A DNA stretch of 64,000 bases from Mageeibacillus sp. (lineage in GTDB: Bacteria; Bacillota; Clostridia; Saccharofermentanales; Saccharofermentanaceae): contig JAKVLB010000001.1 in the NCBI GenBank assembly GCA_022484595.1, positions 62,001 to 126,000 of the forward strand. Direction: 5' to 3'. Below the pieces are notes generated by a model. The model was not told the origin of the DNA and searched no databases. It was given only the letters and a program-made list of their open reading frames with translations. Position numbers and translations under genes: made by a program. Positions 8,764-18,993 of the stretch are shown here, piece by piece (position 1 is the first letter of the stretch; each line of letters opens with the position of its first letter).

Positions 8764-11700
8764 TATCTCAGCTCCATAGATAAAATCTTCGATATGCCGC
8801 GTTCGGCCATAGTGACTCCGTACATCTGGTCGCAGGCTTCCATTGTTCCTTTTCGATGCGTTACGACAATAAACTGAGATTTAGCACAATGTCTTCTGAC
8901 AAAGTCAGTAAAACAGGATATGTTTACGTCATCAAGCGCGGCATCAACCTCGTCAAGAATAACAAAAGGCGACGGTTTGAGCTCCAAAATCGCGAAAAGG
9001 AGTGCAATAGCTGTGAGACACCTCTCACCTCCCGACAATAGCAGCAGGCTCTGAAGCTTCTTCCCCGGCGGCTGAGCCTTAATCTCTATAGCACAATTGA
9101 GAACATCATCATTCTCAAGAATAATTTCAGCGGTTCCGCCGCCAAAAAGATCGACAAACACCTGCTTGAAATTCTCGTTGATAATACCAAAATGCGTAAT
9201 AAACTGATCCTTCATCTCATCCACAAGCTCTGCAATGACCTTCTCAAGATCAGTCTTGGCATTAATAATGTCATCTCTCTGAGATGTCATGAAATCAAGC
9301 CTCTCGCTGAGCTCACGATATTCCTCAATAGAATTCAGGTTAACAGGACCGAGCTGCTTAATGCTGTTCTTAAGAGTCTGTATCTGTTTCTGCTGCTCAG
9401 CCGGTTTATCTACAGGAACTGCATCAGCCCTGACGTTGTCGTATGTAACCTCATAATCCTCCCAGAGTTTATTCTTATCCATATCAATCTCTGCAAAATA
9501 CTTGTCATATTTTGCTACGAGTCCGTTCAGTTTTCCCTGAAGCGTGTTAATCGCATCACTTGCGGAAGTCAATCTGTCACCGAAGGTCGAAAGCTTTGAA
9601 GATACAGCATTATGTTCCTCATTGAGACTGGCAATCTTTGCTTCATAGACAGCCTCTTCATTCTTGATTTCCGTTATCCCGTTTCCGATATTTTCAATCT
9701 CACTCTTTGCTTCTGCAATCTGTTTACCGATATCATTGGCATCACTCTCAATTGATCTGATTGATTCGTCGCAGTTCCTGATCTGTCCCTGAATATGTCT
9801 TGACAATTCAAGAACACCGTTGCGCTCTGCAATCTTTCGTTCTGACAGAGACGTGAACTCATTTACAGAACCACGGATTGACTCAAGTTTCTCATTGAAT
9901 TCTCTTGTCTTATTGTCTCCCGCTTCCAGACTCTCCTTAAAGTCCGACAGCTCGTCTTCGAGTTCAGTCTCAATGGTATGCAGCTCGTCGACATCCTCTT
10001 CAAGCCTGATTTTCTCTTTTGACACGGCGCCTATATTCTCTTCATAACTGTTTACACTGTCTATGAGTTCATTAAGCTTTGATTCGATATTCTTATAATC
10101 ACCTTCGGCCTTTACTTCTTCGAGCTGATAAAACTTCAGCTGCTCGTCAAGCATAGCAAGCTCGCGTTTCAGTGTGCCTACTGAATCATCAACTTCCTGA
10201 CGTGATTCCTCAGAATCCGCAAGTCTGTCTTCAAGCTGCCTGACAGATTCTGTCAGGGATTCAATCTCTCTGCCCCTGCCGAGAATACCTACTCCTGATT
10301 TTTTGACGCTGCCGCCGGTGAGCGATCCGCCGGGATTTACAGAGTCGCCTGCAAGAGTAATAACCTTAACGCTGTGGCCGCTCGCACCGGCAATAATTCT
10401 TGCTGAATCAAGATCTTCAGAAACAATAATCCGACCGAGAAGGTTCATAACAATACTTCTAATCGAATCATCACATTCGACAAGATCCGCAGCGATACCT
10501 ATATATCCGGCGGTCTGTTCTGCCTTACAGGCAACCTTACTGTCTAGTTGTTTTCCGGCAATATTCTCAATAGGCAGAAATGTTATGCGACCCAGGTGCT
10601 TCTGTTTAAGTACGTCTATAAGCATTGAAGCATCCTCTTCTGTCTCAGTCACAATATTGTGGATTGCAGAACCAAGAGCAATCTCGATCGCCGTCTGATA
10701 CTTCGCATCAACATTAATCAGATCGCCGAGAACACCGACTATCTTACCGGATACCGACCTGTCCTCCTGCGCCTCAGTCAAAAGTCTTCTGACAGACTCC
10801 TGATAGCCCTCCTTGCGTCGTTCCAGATCCTTAAGTGTTCGAAGTCTTGCATCATCCGCAGAGAGCTGCTTATTGATCCTGTCGAAAAACTGATTCAGCT
10901 CAACCTGCTTGCTCTGTAGTTCTTCAAGCTTCCTGCTTCGCAGATCAATATCTTTTACTACAGCGGACTTGGCCGTAACAAACTCATGCCGGACCGAATC
11001 GCTCTTCTCAAGATCTGCCTTAAGCCTGTCTTCAGATTCAATGGCATTGCGCCTTGATTCACTCAGCTCGTTAATCCTGGTATCAATTGATGCAATTTTA
11101 GCCTGAGCCTCGGTAACTTTCTGTTTTGCCTTGAACAGCTCCATGGTTTTGGCTTCAACAGCACTGTCAAGATCCTTGCGGCTCTTCTGTGATTCTTCAA
11201 ATTCAGCGTACAGACAGTCGCGCTTTGCGACAAACTCTTCAGCTTTGCTTCTGGCGTCGTCTGCTTCCTTAAGAAGCTGGTCTGCCTTTGAAATCTTGTT
11301 TTTCAGGTCTTCCTCAAGCGCGTCTTTCTGAGAAGCCAGATCTCGGGACTGACTGGCAGAATCATTTATCCTGTCAACAAACTGCTTGCATCGCTCAGAC
11401 GCAACCTTCTGCTCGGTTATCAGTTCGTGTTCATGCTCTGTCAGTTCAGACAGCAGCTGCCTTTGAGTCTCTATATCTTCGTCAAGTCTGTCGCAGACTT
11501 CAAGCTCTGTCTGATGGCTGCTTCTGAGTTCAAGATATCGGTCTTCCTGTTCCTTTATCTCAAGTTCGAGCTGAGACTTAACATCAGCAGAATCTCCGAT
11601 AGCACTTGTTGCCTCCGTAATTCTATGAACCAGAAGTGATATCTCCTTGGTCTTGAGCTCCTCATATGCCTTATGATACTCACGAGCCTTGGAAGACTGC

Positions 11701-12320
11701 TCTTCAAGAGGGCCTATACGATCCTTGAGCTCATTGAAAATATCGTTTATTCTCAGAAGGTTCTGTTCCGTTGAGGCGAGCTTACGTTCTGCCTCCTCCT
11801 TGCGCACCTTGTACTTGACTACTCCGGCAGCTTCCTCAATTACTCTTCTTCGGTCCTCGGATTTGACGGACAAAATCTCATCGACCTTGCCCTGTCCAAC
11901 AATTGAATAGCCGTCTCTGCCGAGACCGGTATCAAGAAAAAGCTCAAGAATATCTTTAAGTCTGCAATTGACCTTGTTTATCTGGTACTCGGATTCACCC
12001 GACCTGTACAACCTTCTTGTAACCTGTATTTCTGAGAAATCAAAATTGAAATATCGGTCAACATTGTCAAAAGTAATGGTAACTTCCGAGTAATTCATCG
12101 CCTTGCGCAGCTCGGTACCGTTGAAGATTACATCCTCCATCTTTCCGCCACGTAAAGATTTTACGCTCTGTTCGCCAAGAACCCAACGTATAGCGTCAGT
12201 AACATTTGATTTACCGCTTCCGTTAGGACCGACGACAGCCGTCATTCCTCTGTCGAAATCTATAACCGTATATTCAGGGAATGACTTAAACCCTTGCATT
12301 TCAAGTTTTTTGAGATACAT
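8763..12320 (-). CDS. smc: Chromosome partition/condensin protein SMC
   Basis: Dimeric ATPase that organises and segregates the chromosome together with ScpA and ScpB. The 1185-aa protein has Walker A GPNGSGKS at residues 31-38, long coiled coils, a hinge around 515-640 with Gly-rich GGSLTGGSV after it, a second coiled coil, then signature LLSGGERCLTAIALLFA and Walker B FVILDEVDAALDD near 1090-1130. GGAAAG lies 7-8 nt before the ATG. It lies downstream of rnc and is coupled to ftsY. Its neighbours and length are normal for the family. Confidence 0.98.
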   Translation of the reverse strand: MYLKKLEMQGFKSFPEYTVIDFDRGMTAVVGPNGSGKSNVTDAIRWVLGEQSVKSLRGGKMEDVIFNGTELRKAMNYSEVTITFDNVDRYFNFDFSEIQVTRRLYRSGESEYQINKVNCRLKDILELFLDTGLGRDGYSIVGQGKVDEILSVKSEDRRRVIEEAAGVVKYKVRKEEAERKLASTEQNLLRINDIFNELKDRIGPLEEQSSKAREYHKAYEELKTKEISLLVHRITEATSAIGDSADVKSQLELEIKEQEDRYLELRSSHQTELEVCDRLDEDIETQRQLLSELTEHEHELITEQKVASERCKQFVDRINDSASQSRDLASQKDALEEDLKNKISKADQLLKEADDARSKAEEFVAKRDCLYAEFEESQKSRKDLDSAVEAKTMELFKAKQKVTEAQAKIASIDTRINELSESRRNAIESEDRLKADLEKSDSVRHEFVTAKSAVVKDIDLRSRKLEELQSKQVELNQFFDRINKQLSADDARLRTLKDLERRKEGYQESVRRLLTEAQEDRSVSGKIVGVLGDLINVDAKYQTAIEIALGSAIHNIVTETEEDASMLIDVLKQKHLGRITFLPIENIAGKQLDSKVACKAEQTAGYIGIAADLVECDDSIRSIVMNLLGRIIVSEDLDSARIIAGASGHSVKVITLAGDSVNPGGSLTGGSVKKSGVGILGRGREIESLTESVRQLEDRLADSEESRQEVDDSVGTLKRELAMLDEQLKFYQLEEVKAEGDYKNIESKLNELIDSVNSYEENIGAVSKEKIRLEEDVDELHTIETELEDELSDFKESLEAGDNKTREFNEKLESIRGSVNEFTSLSERKIAERNGVLELSRHIQGQIRNCDESIRSIESDANDIGKQIAEAKSEIENIGNGITEIKNEEAVYEAKIASLNEEHNAVSSKLSTFGDRLTSASDAINTLQGKLNGLVAKYDKYFAEIDMDKNKLWEDYEVTYDNVRADAVPVDKPAEQQKQIQTLKNSIKQLGPVNLNSIEEYRELSERLDFMTSQRDDIINAKTDLEKVIAELVDEMKDQFITHFGIINENFKQVFVDLFGGGTAEIILENDDVLNCAIEIKAQPPGKKLQSLLLLSGGERCLTAIALLFAILELKPSPFVILDEVDAALDDVNISCFTDFVRRHCAKSQFIVVTHRKGTMEACDQMYGVTMAERGISKILSMELR

Positions 12321-12365
12321 GATACACTTTCCAAATTAAAAATAACGCTTAATTATATCACAATC

Positions 12366-13088
12366 CTACAGACGTCCCGAAGACAGCGGAAATTTCTCCT
12401 GATAAGCTTCTATGCCTTTCTGAGCACACTTCTGTTCAGCATCCTTTTTACTGTGTCCGGTAGCATGGGCAAGCAGAACATCATCAGCATATACTTCCAC
12501 ATCAAACTCTCTCATATGAGCCGGGCCCCTCTGATCAGCAACCGTAAAGCGAATTGTATGCTGCTTGCCGCGCATCTGGGCAAGTTCGAGCAGTCTGCTC
12601 TTATAATCCAGAAAAATCTCACCCTTTACAGCTCTGTCAATTGTATCCGACAGAATATTAAGAATGCAGTCTCTTACACATTCAAATCCCCCGTCAAAAT
12701 AGACAGCGGCAATCACCGATTCAAAACAATCGGCAAGTGTGGAGTCTTTATCTGAACCGCCCGACTGAGCTTCGCCTTTGCCGAGCTTAAGATAATCACC
12801 CATCTTTAGTGTTCTCGCACAATCTGCAAAAGACCTTTCACAGACAGCAATGCTTCTCATCTTAGAAAGATATCCTTCATCTGCAGTGGCATTGAGCTCA
12901 TACAGTCTTCTTCCGACAACCAGATCAAGAACGGCATCACCAATAAATTCAAGCCTTTGATTTGACTCACAGTGCTGTCCGCCATGTTCAAAAACATAAG
13001 TAGTATGAGTAAAGGCTTGCTCAAGCAGAGACTTATCCTTGAATGTATATCCCAAATCTCTTTCAAATTCTGAATAATCAGTATCCAT
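12366..13088 (-). CDS. rnc: Ribonuclease III
   Basis: Cleaves double-stranded RNA, including rRNA precursors and structured mRNA leaders. Seen: the catalytic signature NQRLEFIGDAVLDLVV, the second acidic region TLADCFESVIAAVYFDGG, and a C-terminal dsRBD (SRLLELAQMRG...AHATGHSKKDAEQKCAQKG). The ATG at 13088 gives the natural N-terminus MDTDYSEFERDLGY with GGGG upstream; the longer frame adds 15 unsupported codons. 240 aa, normal length. It may be the nuclease acting on the pnp leader hairpin described above. Confidence 0.96.
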   Translation of the reverse strand: MDTDYSEFERDLGYTFKDKSLLEQAFTHTTYVFEHGGQHCESNQRLEFIGDAVLDLVVGRRLYELNATADEGYLSKMRSIAVCERSFADCARTLKMGDYLKLGKGEAQSGGSDKDSTLADCFESVIAAVYFDGGFECVRDCILNILSDTIDRAVKGEIFLDYKSRLLELAQMRGKQHTIRFTVADQRGPAHMREFDVEVYADDVLLAHATGHSKKDAEQKCAQKGIEAYQEKFPLSSGRL

Positions 13089-13183
13089 TATTACCCCGTA
13101 TAGAATAACGGCCGAACGCATGCAAGCACACATTCAGCCGCAAATCTGACTTTTAAATACCGTTGGAACTCCGTTAGCTTAAA

Positions 13184-13429
13184 TCAGCCTTCGGTAAGGT
13201 TCTGAACGTACTCAACTGCGTCTTTAACAGTTACGACCTTCTCAGCTACGTCATCAGGAATCTCAATATCAAATTCCTGCTCCATAGCCATGACAAGTTC
13301 AACCATATCAAGTGAATCGGCGTTGAGATCATCTACGAAAGAAGAATCTTCCGTTATTGTCTCTTCATCAACTCCGAGCTGATCTACAATCATCTGCTTG
13401 ATGCTGTTAAAAAGTTCTTCATTTGTCAT
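13184..13429 (-). CDS. acpP: Acyl carrier protein
   Basis: Carries acyl chains on a 4'-phosphopantetheine arm during fatty acid synthesis. The attachment Ser is in [13 protein letters not shown]. The 81-aa acidic four-helix protein is a normal ACP. The ATG at 13429 has GGAGG about 8 nt upstream; nine upstream in-frame codons are rejected for lack of a ribosome site. It has its own promoter and precedes rnc and smc, a conserved Firmicute order, though other fatty acid genes are absent. Confidence 0.97.
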   Translation of the reverse strand: MTNEELFNSIKQMIVDQLGVDEETITEDSSFVDDLNADSLDMVELVMAMEQEFDIEIPDDVAEKVVTVKDAVEYVQNLTEG

Positions 13430-13467
13430 ATTTGCTACCTCCATAAAATTTATCAATGTACAAACTG

Positions 13468-13496
13468 TTTTTAATGTAATAGTTCGATTTTGTCAA
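13468..13496 (-). promoter_or_regulatory. Promoter of acpP
   Basis: Minus strand -35 TTGACA (13491-13496), 17-bp spacer, -10 TAAAAA (13468-13473). Confidence 0.6.
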
Positions 13497-13523
13497 TAGG
13501 TTTATTTTGATTATCAAAGTTTT

Positions 13524-14141
13524 TTATCCTTTAAGATACTTTTTACCCTTAATCAGATAATCAACTCCTGAAATAATTGTCATAATAACACAAATATCGA
13601 AAAGTACATCACCTATTACTGTAATAGCACAAATCTGTGTCGGATACTCTTCAATCCCAAGCCCGAAAATTCTGTGAAGCAACGGCTCAAACATCAGATA
13701 AATAATCGCAATCATCTGCGTGACGGTCTTAACTTTTCCAATCATTCTGGCAGCAATAACTTCACCCTTGGAGGCGGCAATCATTCTGAGACCCGATACT
13801 GCAAACTCTCTTAAGATTATTATCATAACGAGCCAGGCTGACAGTCTTCCAAGCTGTACAAGTGCAAGCATTATGCTTATTACAAGAATCTTATCGGCAA
13901 GTGAATCAAGAAACTTGCCCAGATCGGTAATAAGGTTATACTTGCGGGCAATCTTTCCATCCAGCATATCGGTGAGAGAAGCAACTATAAACACAAAAGC
14001 AGCTATTGTCATTCCATAGCTGTTTATAAAAGAGTTCCATCCCGCCGGTTCAAAGCCGTATATACTTATCGGGATCATAAACAGCATTGTAACAGGAACA
14101 AGAATTATTCTGAGGATAGAAAGTTTGTTTGGTAGGTTCAT
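13524..14141 (-). CDS. pgsA: CDP-diacylglycerol--glycerol-3-phosphate 3-phosphatidyltransferase
   Basis: Membrane enzyme forming phosphatidylglycerol phosphate. The CDP-alcohol phosphotransferase motif is complete (DMLDGKIARKYN then LGKFLDSLADK, fitting D-x2-DG-x2-AR-x8-G-x3-D-x3-D). The 205-aa protein has several hydrophobic segments. The N-terminus NLPNKLSILRIILVPV is typical of PgsA. It overlaps the end of rimO by four bases (ATGA), a common Firmicute arrangement. Its product feeds the cardiolipin synthase encoded at 36.9 kb. Confidence 0.95.
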   Translation of the reverse strand: MNLPNKLSILRIILVPVTMLFMIPISIYGFEPAGWNSFINSYGMTIAAFVFIVASLTDMLDGKIARKYNLITDLGKFLDSLADKILVISIMLALVQLGRLSAWLVMIIILREFAVSGLRMIAASKGEVIAARMIGKVKTVTQMIAIIYLMFEPLLHRIFGLGIEEYPTQICAITVIGDVLFDICVIMTIISGVDYLIKGKKYLKG

Positions 14142-15508
14142 ATTGTAACTCCAGTCATATCATATTCATCGGAACAGTCAACAATTCTGACTTTGACCAT
14201 ATCTCCGATGTTAAGTTCACCGTCCTGAGAAATTACATAGACCGAAGGATCCACCTCAGGCGATTCACCATAGCTTCTGCCGATATAAAATATACCGTCA
14301 TCTGCAACGGAATCAATAATAACATATATTTCCGTTCCAAGACGACTTTTAACGCTGTCTTCCGATATTTTCCGTGACAGTTCATATATCTCGTCATAGC
14401 GCTGCTGCTTTATGTCTGCGTCAACCTGATTCGGCATATCAAAAGCCCTGGTGCCTTCTTCGGGAGAAAAAATAAAGCACCCGAGCCTGTCAAATCTCCA
14501 CTTTATCAGGTTACTCTTCAGCTCTTCAAAATCTTCCTGTGTCTCTCCCGGAAAACCTACCATAACTGTAGTTCTCACAATAATATCAGGTATAGCCTTT
14601 CTAATCTTCTCCAGACGTTCAGTGATCAATTCAACAGTATCCTTACGGTACATTGCCTTAAGGATCTTATTGCAGCCATGCTGAATCGGTATATCAAGAT
14701 AAGAGGCTACCTTAGGATTTGTCGCTATCTCACTTATCAGGCTGTCATCTATGCCATCCATATAACCGTACATTACACGGATTACTCTGATACCTTCAAT
14801 GCCGGACAAAGCTCTCAGGAGCTGAGGCAGCCTTCTCTCATGATACAAATCGACACCGTAATTTGTGGTATCCTGAGCCGCCAGGATCAGTTCCTTGATA
14901 CCCTTTGAAGCAATAATTTCCGCCTCGGAAATTATGTCTTCGAACGGCCTTGATACAAAAGAACCTCTTATGAGCGGAATTGCGCAGAAAGCACACCTGT
15001 GAAGGCAGCCCTCGCCAATCTTAAGCCATGCATAACTTCCGGTTGAAATGTCTCTGTCTGTAAGCAGATGCTTAAGGCCACCGGGATCCGATACATATGA
15101 TATCTTAGCTTGTGTGCAGTCTCCGGAATTATCCTGCGCAAAAAGTTCAGTGACAACTCTGCATATATCCTGATAATGCGAGGTTCCCAAAATGGCGTCA
15201 ACCTCAGGCATCTCCTTCAAAATATCTTCCGGATATCTCTGCGAGAGACATCCAGTAACAATAATATACTTGAGTCTACCGCCCTGAGTCTTATAATCAG
15301 CACATCTCAGTATTGTATCAATCGCTTCGCTCTTGGCAGACTCAATAAATCCACATGTGTTGATAACTGCAACATCCGAATCGGAAACATCATCAATTAT
15401 ACTGTAACCGTAATCCCTCAGCATTCTTGACATGCACTCACAATCAACGAGATTCTTGGAGCATCCCAAGGAAATCAGTGTTATCTTGATATCACTTACA
15501 TTCTTCAT
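14138..15508 (-). CDS. rimO: Ribosomal protein S12 methylthiotransferase RimO
   Basis: Radical-SAM enzyme that methylthiolates an Asp of ribosomal protein S12. Three parts are visible in the 456 aa: an N-terminal UPF0004 domain with cluster cysteines (SLGCSKNLVDCECM, INTCGFI, VTGCLSQRY), the radical-SAM motif CLHRCAFCAIP, and a C-terminal TRAM domain. The SLGCSKN start separates RimO from MiaB. It is coupled to pgsA downstream and has its own promoter. Confidence 0.95.
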   Translation of the reverse strand: MKNVSDIKITLISLGCSKNLVDCECMSRMLRDYGYSIIDDVSDSDVAVINTCGFIESAKSEAIDTILRCADYKTQGGRLKYIIVTGCLSQRYPEDILKEMPEVDAILGTSHYQDICRVVTELFAQDNSGDCTQAKISYVSDPGGLKHLLTDRDISTGSYAWLKIGEGCLHRCAFCAIPLIRGSFVSRPFEDIISEAEIIASKGIKELILAAQDTTNYGVDLYHERRLPQLLRALSGIEGIRVIRVMYGYMDGIDDSLISEIATNPKVASYLDIPIQHGCNKILKAMYRKDTVELITERLEKIRKAIPDIIVRTTVMVGFPGETQEDFEELKSNLIKWRFDRLGCFIFSPEEGTRAFDMPNQVDADIKQQRYDEIYELSRKISEDSVKSRLGTEIYVIIDSVADDGIFYIGRSYGESPEVDPSVYVISQDGELNIGDMVKVRIVDCSDEYDMTGVTI

Positions 15509-15548
15509 ACAATAAATCAGTCCTGTTTCTCAATACCTGAGCAAAAGG

Positions 15549-15576
15549 ATTATATCAGACCTCACAACATTATCAA
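15549..15576 (-). promoter_or_regulatory. Promoter of rimO
   Basis: Minus strand -35 TTGATA (15571-15576), 16-bp spacer, -10 TATAAT (15549-15554), just beyond the recX stop codon. Confidence 0.6.
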
Positions 15577-15580
15577 ACAT

Positions 15581-16024
15581 CTAATCGTTCAATCTCCATG
15601 TACGACAGGCAACTTCAGGCGTATATCCGCGAATCTTCGCAAGCTTAATGAATCCTTCTTCATCCGGAGAATCAGCAATAGTAAAGTATGCACTCATAAG
15701 ACTCTTACATGTGGTCTCGTCGTTCTCAATCGAAGAAAGATACTCTTCAGCTGAATGAGATGCTATTCCGGCACACATAAGACGTTTATAGGAATATGCC
15801 CTGCTCTCCTGCTTCATTCCGGTTCTGAGGAGCAAAACTTTACGGGCAGCACGCATATCATTGATATATCCTGATTCAACAAGGAGCTTTACTGCTTCAG
15901 AACATACCGAATCAGAATAATTCTTACCGGAAAGATAACTGTATATTTTTCCGGAAGAATAAGTTCCTATGCCTATATGCCTTATGGCACAATTAACGGC
16001 CTGCTCTACTACAGTATCAGACAT
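15581..16024 (-). CDS. recX: Regulatory protein RecX
   Basis: Small helical modulator of RecA filaments. The 147-aa protein has the repeat pattern of Rec[25 protein letters not shown] near the N-terminus and [25 protein letters not shown] in the middle. It starts eight bases inside the end of recA, so its production is coupled to recA and presumably SOS-induced with it. Sequence conservation in this family is low; the call rests partly on context. Confidence 0.85.
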   Translation of the reverse strand: MSDTVVEQAVNCAIRHIGIGTYSSGKIYSYLSGKNYSDSVCSEAVKLLVESGYINDMRAARKVLLLRTGMKQESRAYSYKRLMCAGIASHSAEEYLSSIENDETTCKSLMSAYFTIADSPDEEGFIKLAKIRGYTPEVACRTWRLND

Positions 16025-17168
16025 CTATTCCAAGGATATCATCATCGGTATCTGTATCATTATCGTCGCCGTCAGAACCCGATTTATCTGGCGAAGCATG
16101 CTTTACTTCAGTATCAGTATCAGTATCATCATCCGGCATATATGATTCTCTGACAAGTGTCTCAATCTCACTCATTACGTCAGGATGTTCAAGCAGGTAT
16201 GTCTTCGCTGCATCCCGTCCCTGAGCAATCTTATTACCCTTATATGCGAACCATGAACCGCTCTTCTCAACAATGTTATTCTCAACTGCAAGATCAAGAA
16301 TACAGCCATCCGAAGATATTCCCTTTCCGTACATAATATCGAACTCTGCCTCCTTGAACGGCGGAGCGACCTTATTCTTTACAACCTTGACTCTCGTATG
16401 GTTGCCGACAACATCTGTACCGTTACGTAAAGTCTCAACCCTTCTTACATCGAGTCTTACAGAAGCATAGAATTTAAGAGCACGTCCGCCCGGAGTTGTC
16501 TCCGGATTGCCGAACATAATTCCGACCTTTTCACGAAGCTGATTGATAAAGATGCAGATTGTATTTGACTTGGCTACAACCGGTGCAAGTTTACGAAGTG
16601 CCTGGCTCATAAGTCTTGCCTGAAGACCTACATGAGCATCACCCATCTCACCTTCAATCTCGGCTCTCGGAACAAGTGCAGCGACAGAATCGATTACAAC
16701 GACATCAATGCAGCCGCTTCTGACAAGAGTCTCACATATCTCAAGAGCCTGCTCACCTGTATCAGGCTGTGACAGCAGAAGATTATCAACATCTACGCCG
16801 ATATTGCCCGCATAAACCGCGTCAAGAGCATGCTCTGCATCAATAAATGCGCATGTACCGCCGCGCTTCTGTGCCTCAGCGACACAATGCAGTGCAACAG
16901 TGGTCTTACCTGAAGATTCAGGTCCGAAAATCTCAATGATTCTTCCTCTGGGAAGTCCGCCGATACCCAAAGCTATATCAAGAGTAAGAGCACCCGTAGG
17001 AATGGTGTCTATATCGGCGTGAGCACGGTCTCCCATTCTCATAACAGCGCCCTGACCAAACTGCTTCTCTATCTGAGCCATCGCGGCATCAAGTGCCTTC
17101 TTGCGTTCAGATTGGTCCTGAATCGGAGCTACCGATCCCTTTGCAGTAGAATTTTTGGACTTTGCCAT
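16017..17168 (-). CDS. recA: Recombinase RecA
   Basis: ATP-dependent strand exchange and LexA coprotease activity. Walker [76 protein letters not shown] and [20 protein letters not shown] are all present. 383 aa. The C-terminal tail is unusually Asp/Thr-rich, with alternating D and T repeats; acidic tails are known to restrain RecA activity. The start has CGGAGG 7 nt upstream. Promoter and LexA box are listed separately. Followed by overlapping recX. Confidence 0.99.
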   Translation of the reverse strand: MAKSKNSTAKGSVAPIQDQSERKKALDAAMAQIEKQFGQGAVMRMGDRAHADIDTIPTGALTLDIALGIGGLPRGRIIEIFGPESSGKTTVALHCVAEAQKRGGTCAFIDAEHALDAVYAGNIGVDVDNLLLSQPDTGEQALEICETLVRSGCIDVVVIDSVAALVPRAEIEGEMGDAHVGLQARLMSQALRKLAPVVAKSNTICIFINQLREKVGIMFGNPETTPGGRALKFYASVRLDVRRVETLRNGTDVVGNHTRVKVVKNKVAPPFKEAEFDIMYGKGISSDGCILDLAVENNIVEKSGSWFAYKGNKIAQGRDAAKTYLLEHPDVMSEIETLVRESYMPDDDTDTDTEVKHASPDKSGSDGDDNDTDTDDDILGIDV

Positions 17169-17196
17169 AATTGCCTCCGTAAAATATTTATATGTT

Positions 17197-17208
17197 GAAC
17201 ATTTGTTC
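17197..17208 (-). promoter_or_regulatory. LexA (SOS) operator of recA
   Basis: GAACATTTGTTC on the plus strand (GAACAAATGTTC on the minus strand) has the GAAC-N4-GTTC form of the Gram-positive LexA/DinR box. It lies just downstream of the predicted recA start point (about 17217) and 29 bases before the ATG, so bound LexA would block early transcription. Confidence 0.85.
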
Positions 17209-17223
17209 TGATTTCATGGAATC

Positions 17224-17252
17224 ATTCTATAAATATAATACCCTTTTGTCAA
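17224..17252 (-). promoter_or_regulatory. Promoter of recA
   Basis: Minus strand -35 TTGACA (17247-17252), 17-bp spacer, -10 TAGAAT (17224-17229), immediately upstream of the LexA box. Confidence 0.8.
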
Positions 17253-17393
17253 CGGGAATTAACCGACAAAAAACTACAAAAAACTACAAAGTTAGATATC
17301 AGTACCATTAATATCCCATAGAATTCTGTCGCAATCACATTAACATCAAAGAAACAAATCTTCTCATCCGGTTGAATGAGTGCCGAGATATCA

Positions 17394-18989
17394 TTACGAC
17401 TTACCGGCAGACTTTCCCGCAAGCCTGCTCCTGAAACGCGATATCCAGTATGTAGCCTCTTTCATCTTGAGAAGAAGTGCAATTCCGAAATAAATCACTA
17501 CGGCAGCCACCGCTTTCAAACAGATTATACCAAGCTGCAGAATTTTACCGCCCTGAGCAGGAAACAACCTGTCAGCCGCAAATAACAGAAGTGCCATGAT
17601 AATTGCGGCTGCAAAACACTTTACAATCGTAAACGCCATATTGCGCGGAGCAAGCTTCTTGTTGCGGCAATAGAAAATCAGCAGCAGCGACATCTGAAGC
17701 AGACTTGTAATTGAATATGCTATCGAAAGCGATATAGGACCCACTCCGAGGGAAATCAGAACCGTACATATGAGCGGATTGACAAACAGGCCGATAACTC
17801 CTGCGAGAAGCGGAACCTTGGTCTTACCTATTGCATAAAAGGCATGGTTCACAATATTTATAACAGAGGTTGTTATAATGGCCGTAGTAAATCCTAAAAG
17901 AAACACGGCAGCTGTTTTCGCATTCTGATTCGTATATTTTGATGACCACTGATAGATTGCTTTGACTACGTCAGTACTCATGACAGCGATGAAAGCTGCC
18001 GAAGGTATCATCATGAACAGCGTGCTCTTGAGCTTTGATGACAGAAGATCTGCGGCCTCATCATACTTCTTGGACTCATAGTAGCCTGCCATAACCGGAG
18101 TCATTACAGTGCTCATGGCAACAGTAAATATACCGTAAGGTATCTGCCATATTGTTGATGCGTTTCGGAAGCCATAGATGCTTCCTTTGTCAAACTGTCC
18201 TGCAAAGTAATTGGAAACCACAACATTGATCTGGGTAATTGAAGAAGCAATCATTATCGGGATAGCACGCTTGAACAAAAAAATAAAGTCCGGATCGCGC
18301 GGTTTAAAAATGAACCTTATCTGCTTGAGCTTGTCGAATCCGACAGAATACTGGTAGATAAAATAGACTACCGATGAAACAAGTATTCCTCCTGTAGTCA
18401 TTACAAGCTGCCTGGGCGAACTTCCTGCAAACAGATATATCGACAGCAGAACACACATATTATAAATTGTAGGACCGAAAGCAGTAGATGAAAATCTCTT
18501 GTATGAGTTAAGTATTCCGATGCAAAGCGCCGCGAGCATAATGAAAAATATCTGCGGGAAAAGCATTTTCGAGGCTTCGGAAGCAAGCGTAAGTGTCTCC
18601 TCGTCAATGCCGCCTTTGAGAGCGTAAATTGAATAAAGCTGTCTCGAAAAGACGGTACCCAAAGTACAGATAACCGCCATGACAACCGAGATTACTGATA
18701 TGAATATACTGACTGTCCTTATTCCGCGTTTCTCTTCGTTTACCGCGAGCGCACCGGACATATAAGGCGCAACGGACGAGAAAATCGCACCGCCAACAAG
18801 AAGATTATAAAACAGATCCGGAATGGTAAAAGCCAATGTAAAGCTGTCGCGGTAAAGGTCATCTGTGAATTTCATGCTGACAATAATATCGCGCAGAAAG
18901 CCCGAGCCCTTGGTAAACATGAGTCCAAGCATTACCAGAACCGTCGAGAATGCGAGACTGCCACTAACTCTGTTTTTCTTTTCAGTCAT
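17394..18989 (-). CDS. murJ: Lipid II flippase MurJ (MviN family)
   Basis: Polytopic membrane protein expected to flip the peptidoglycan precursor lipid II. The 531 aa contain about 14 hydrophobic segments. The N-terminal GLMFTKGSGFLRDIIVSMKFT and the SYFAG-like and GFRNASTIWQIPYGIFTVAMSTVMTPVM stretches match the MviN/MOP family (the last shown here only to name the region around residues 270-300). It follows pncC with a 4-base gap in the ftsK-pncC-murJ series. The charged C-terminus ends in repeats of AGKSAGKS. A polysaccharide exporter of the same superfamily is a less likely alternative. Confidence 0.85.
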   Translation of the reverse strand: MTEKKNRVSGSLAFSTVLVMLGLMFTKGSGFLRDIIVSMKFTDDLYRDSFTLAFTIPDLFYNLLVGGAIFSSVAPYMSGALAVNEEKRGIRTVSIFISVISVVMAVICTLGTVFSRQLYSIYALKGGIDEETLTLASEASKMLFPQIFFIMLAALCIGILNSYKRFSSTAFGPTIYNMCVLLSIYLFAGSSPRQLVMTTGGILVSSVVYFIYQYSVGFDKLKQIRFIFKPRDPDFIFLFKRAIPIMIASSITQINVVVSNYFAGQFDKGSIYGFRNASTIWQIPYGIFTVAMSTVMTPVMAGYYESKKYDEAADLLSSKLKSTLFMMIPSAAFIAVMSTDVVKAIYQWSSKYTNQNAKTAAVFLLGFTTAIITTSVINIVNHAFYAIGKTKVPLLAGVIGLFVNPLICTVLISLGVGPISLSIAYSITSLLQMSLLLIFYCRNKKLAPRNMAFTIVKCFAAAIIMALLLFAADRLFPAQGGKILQLGIICLKAVAAVVIYFGIALLLKMKEATYWISRFRSRLAGKSAGKS

Positions 18990-18993
18990 GACT

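Noticed and set aside
17250-17300. Direct repeat of AAAAACTACA near the recA promoter
   Set aside because: Two adjacent short AT-rich copies only; too little to suggest more than replication slippage.
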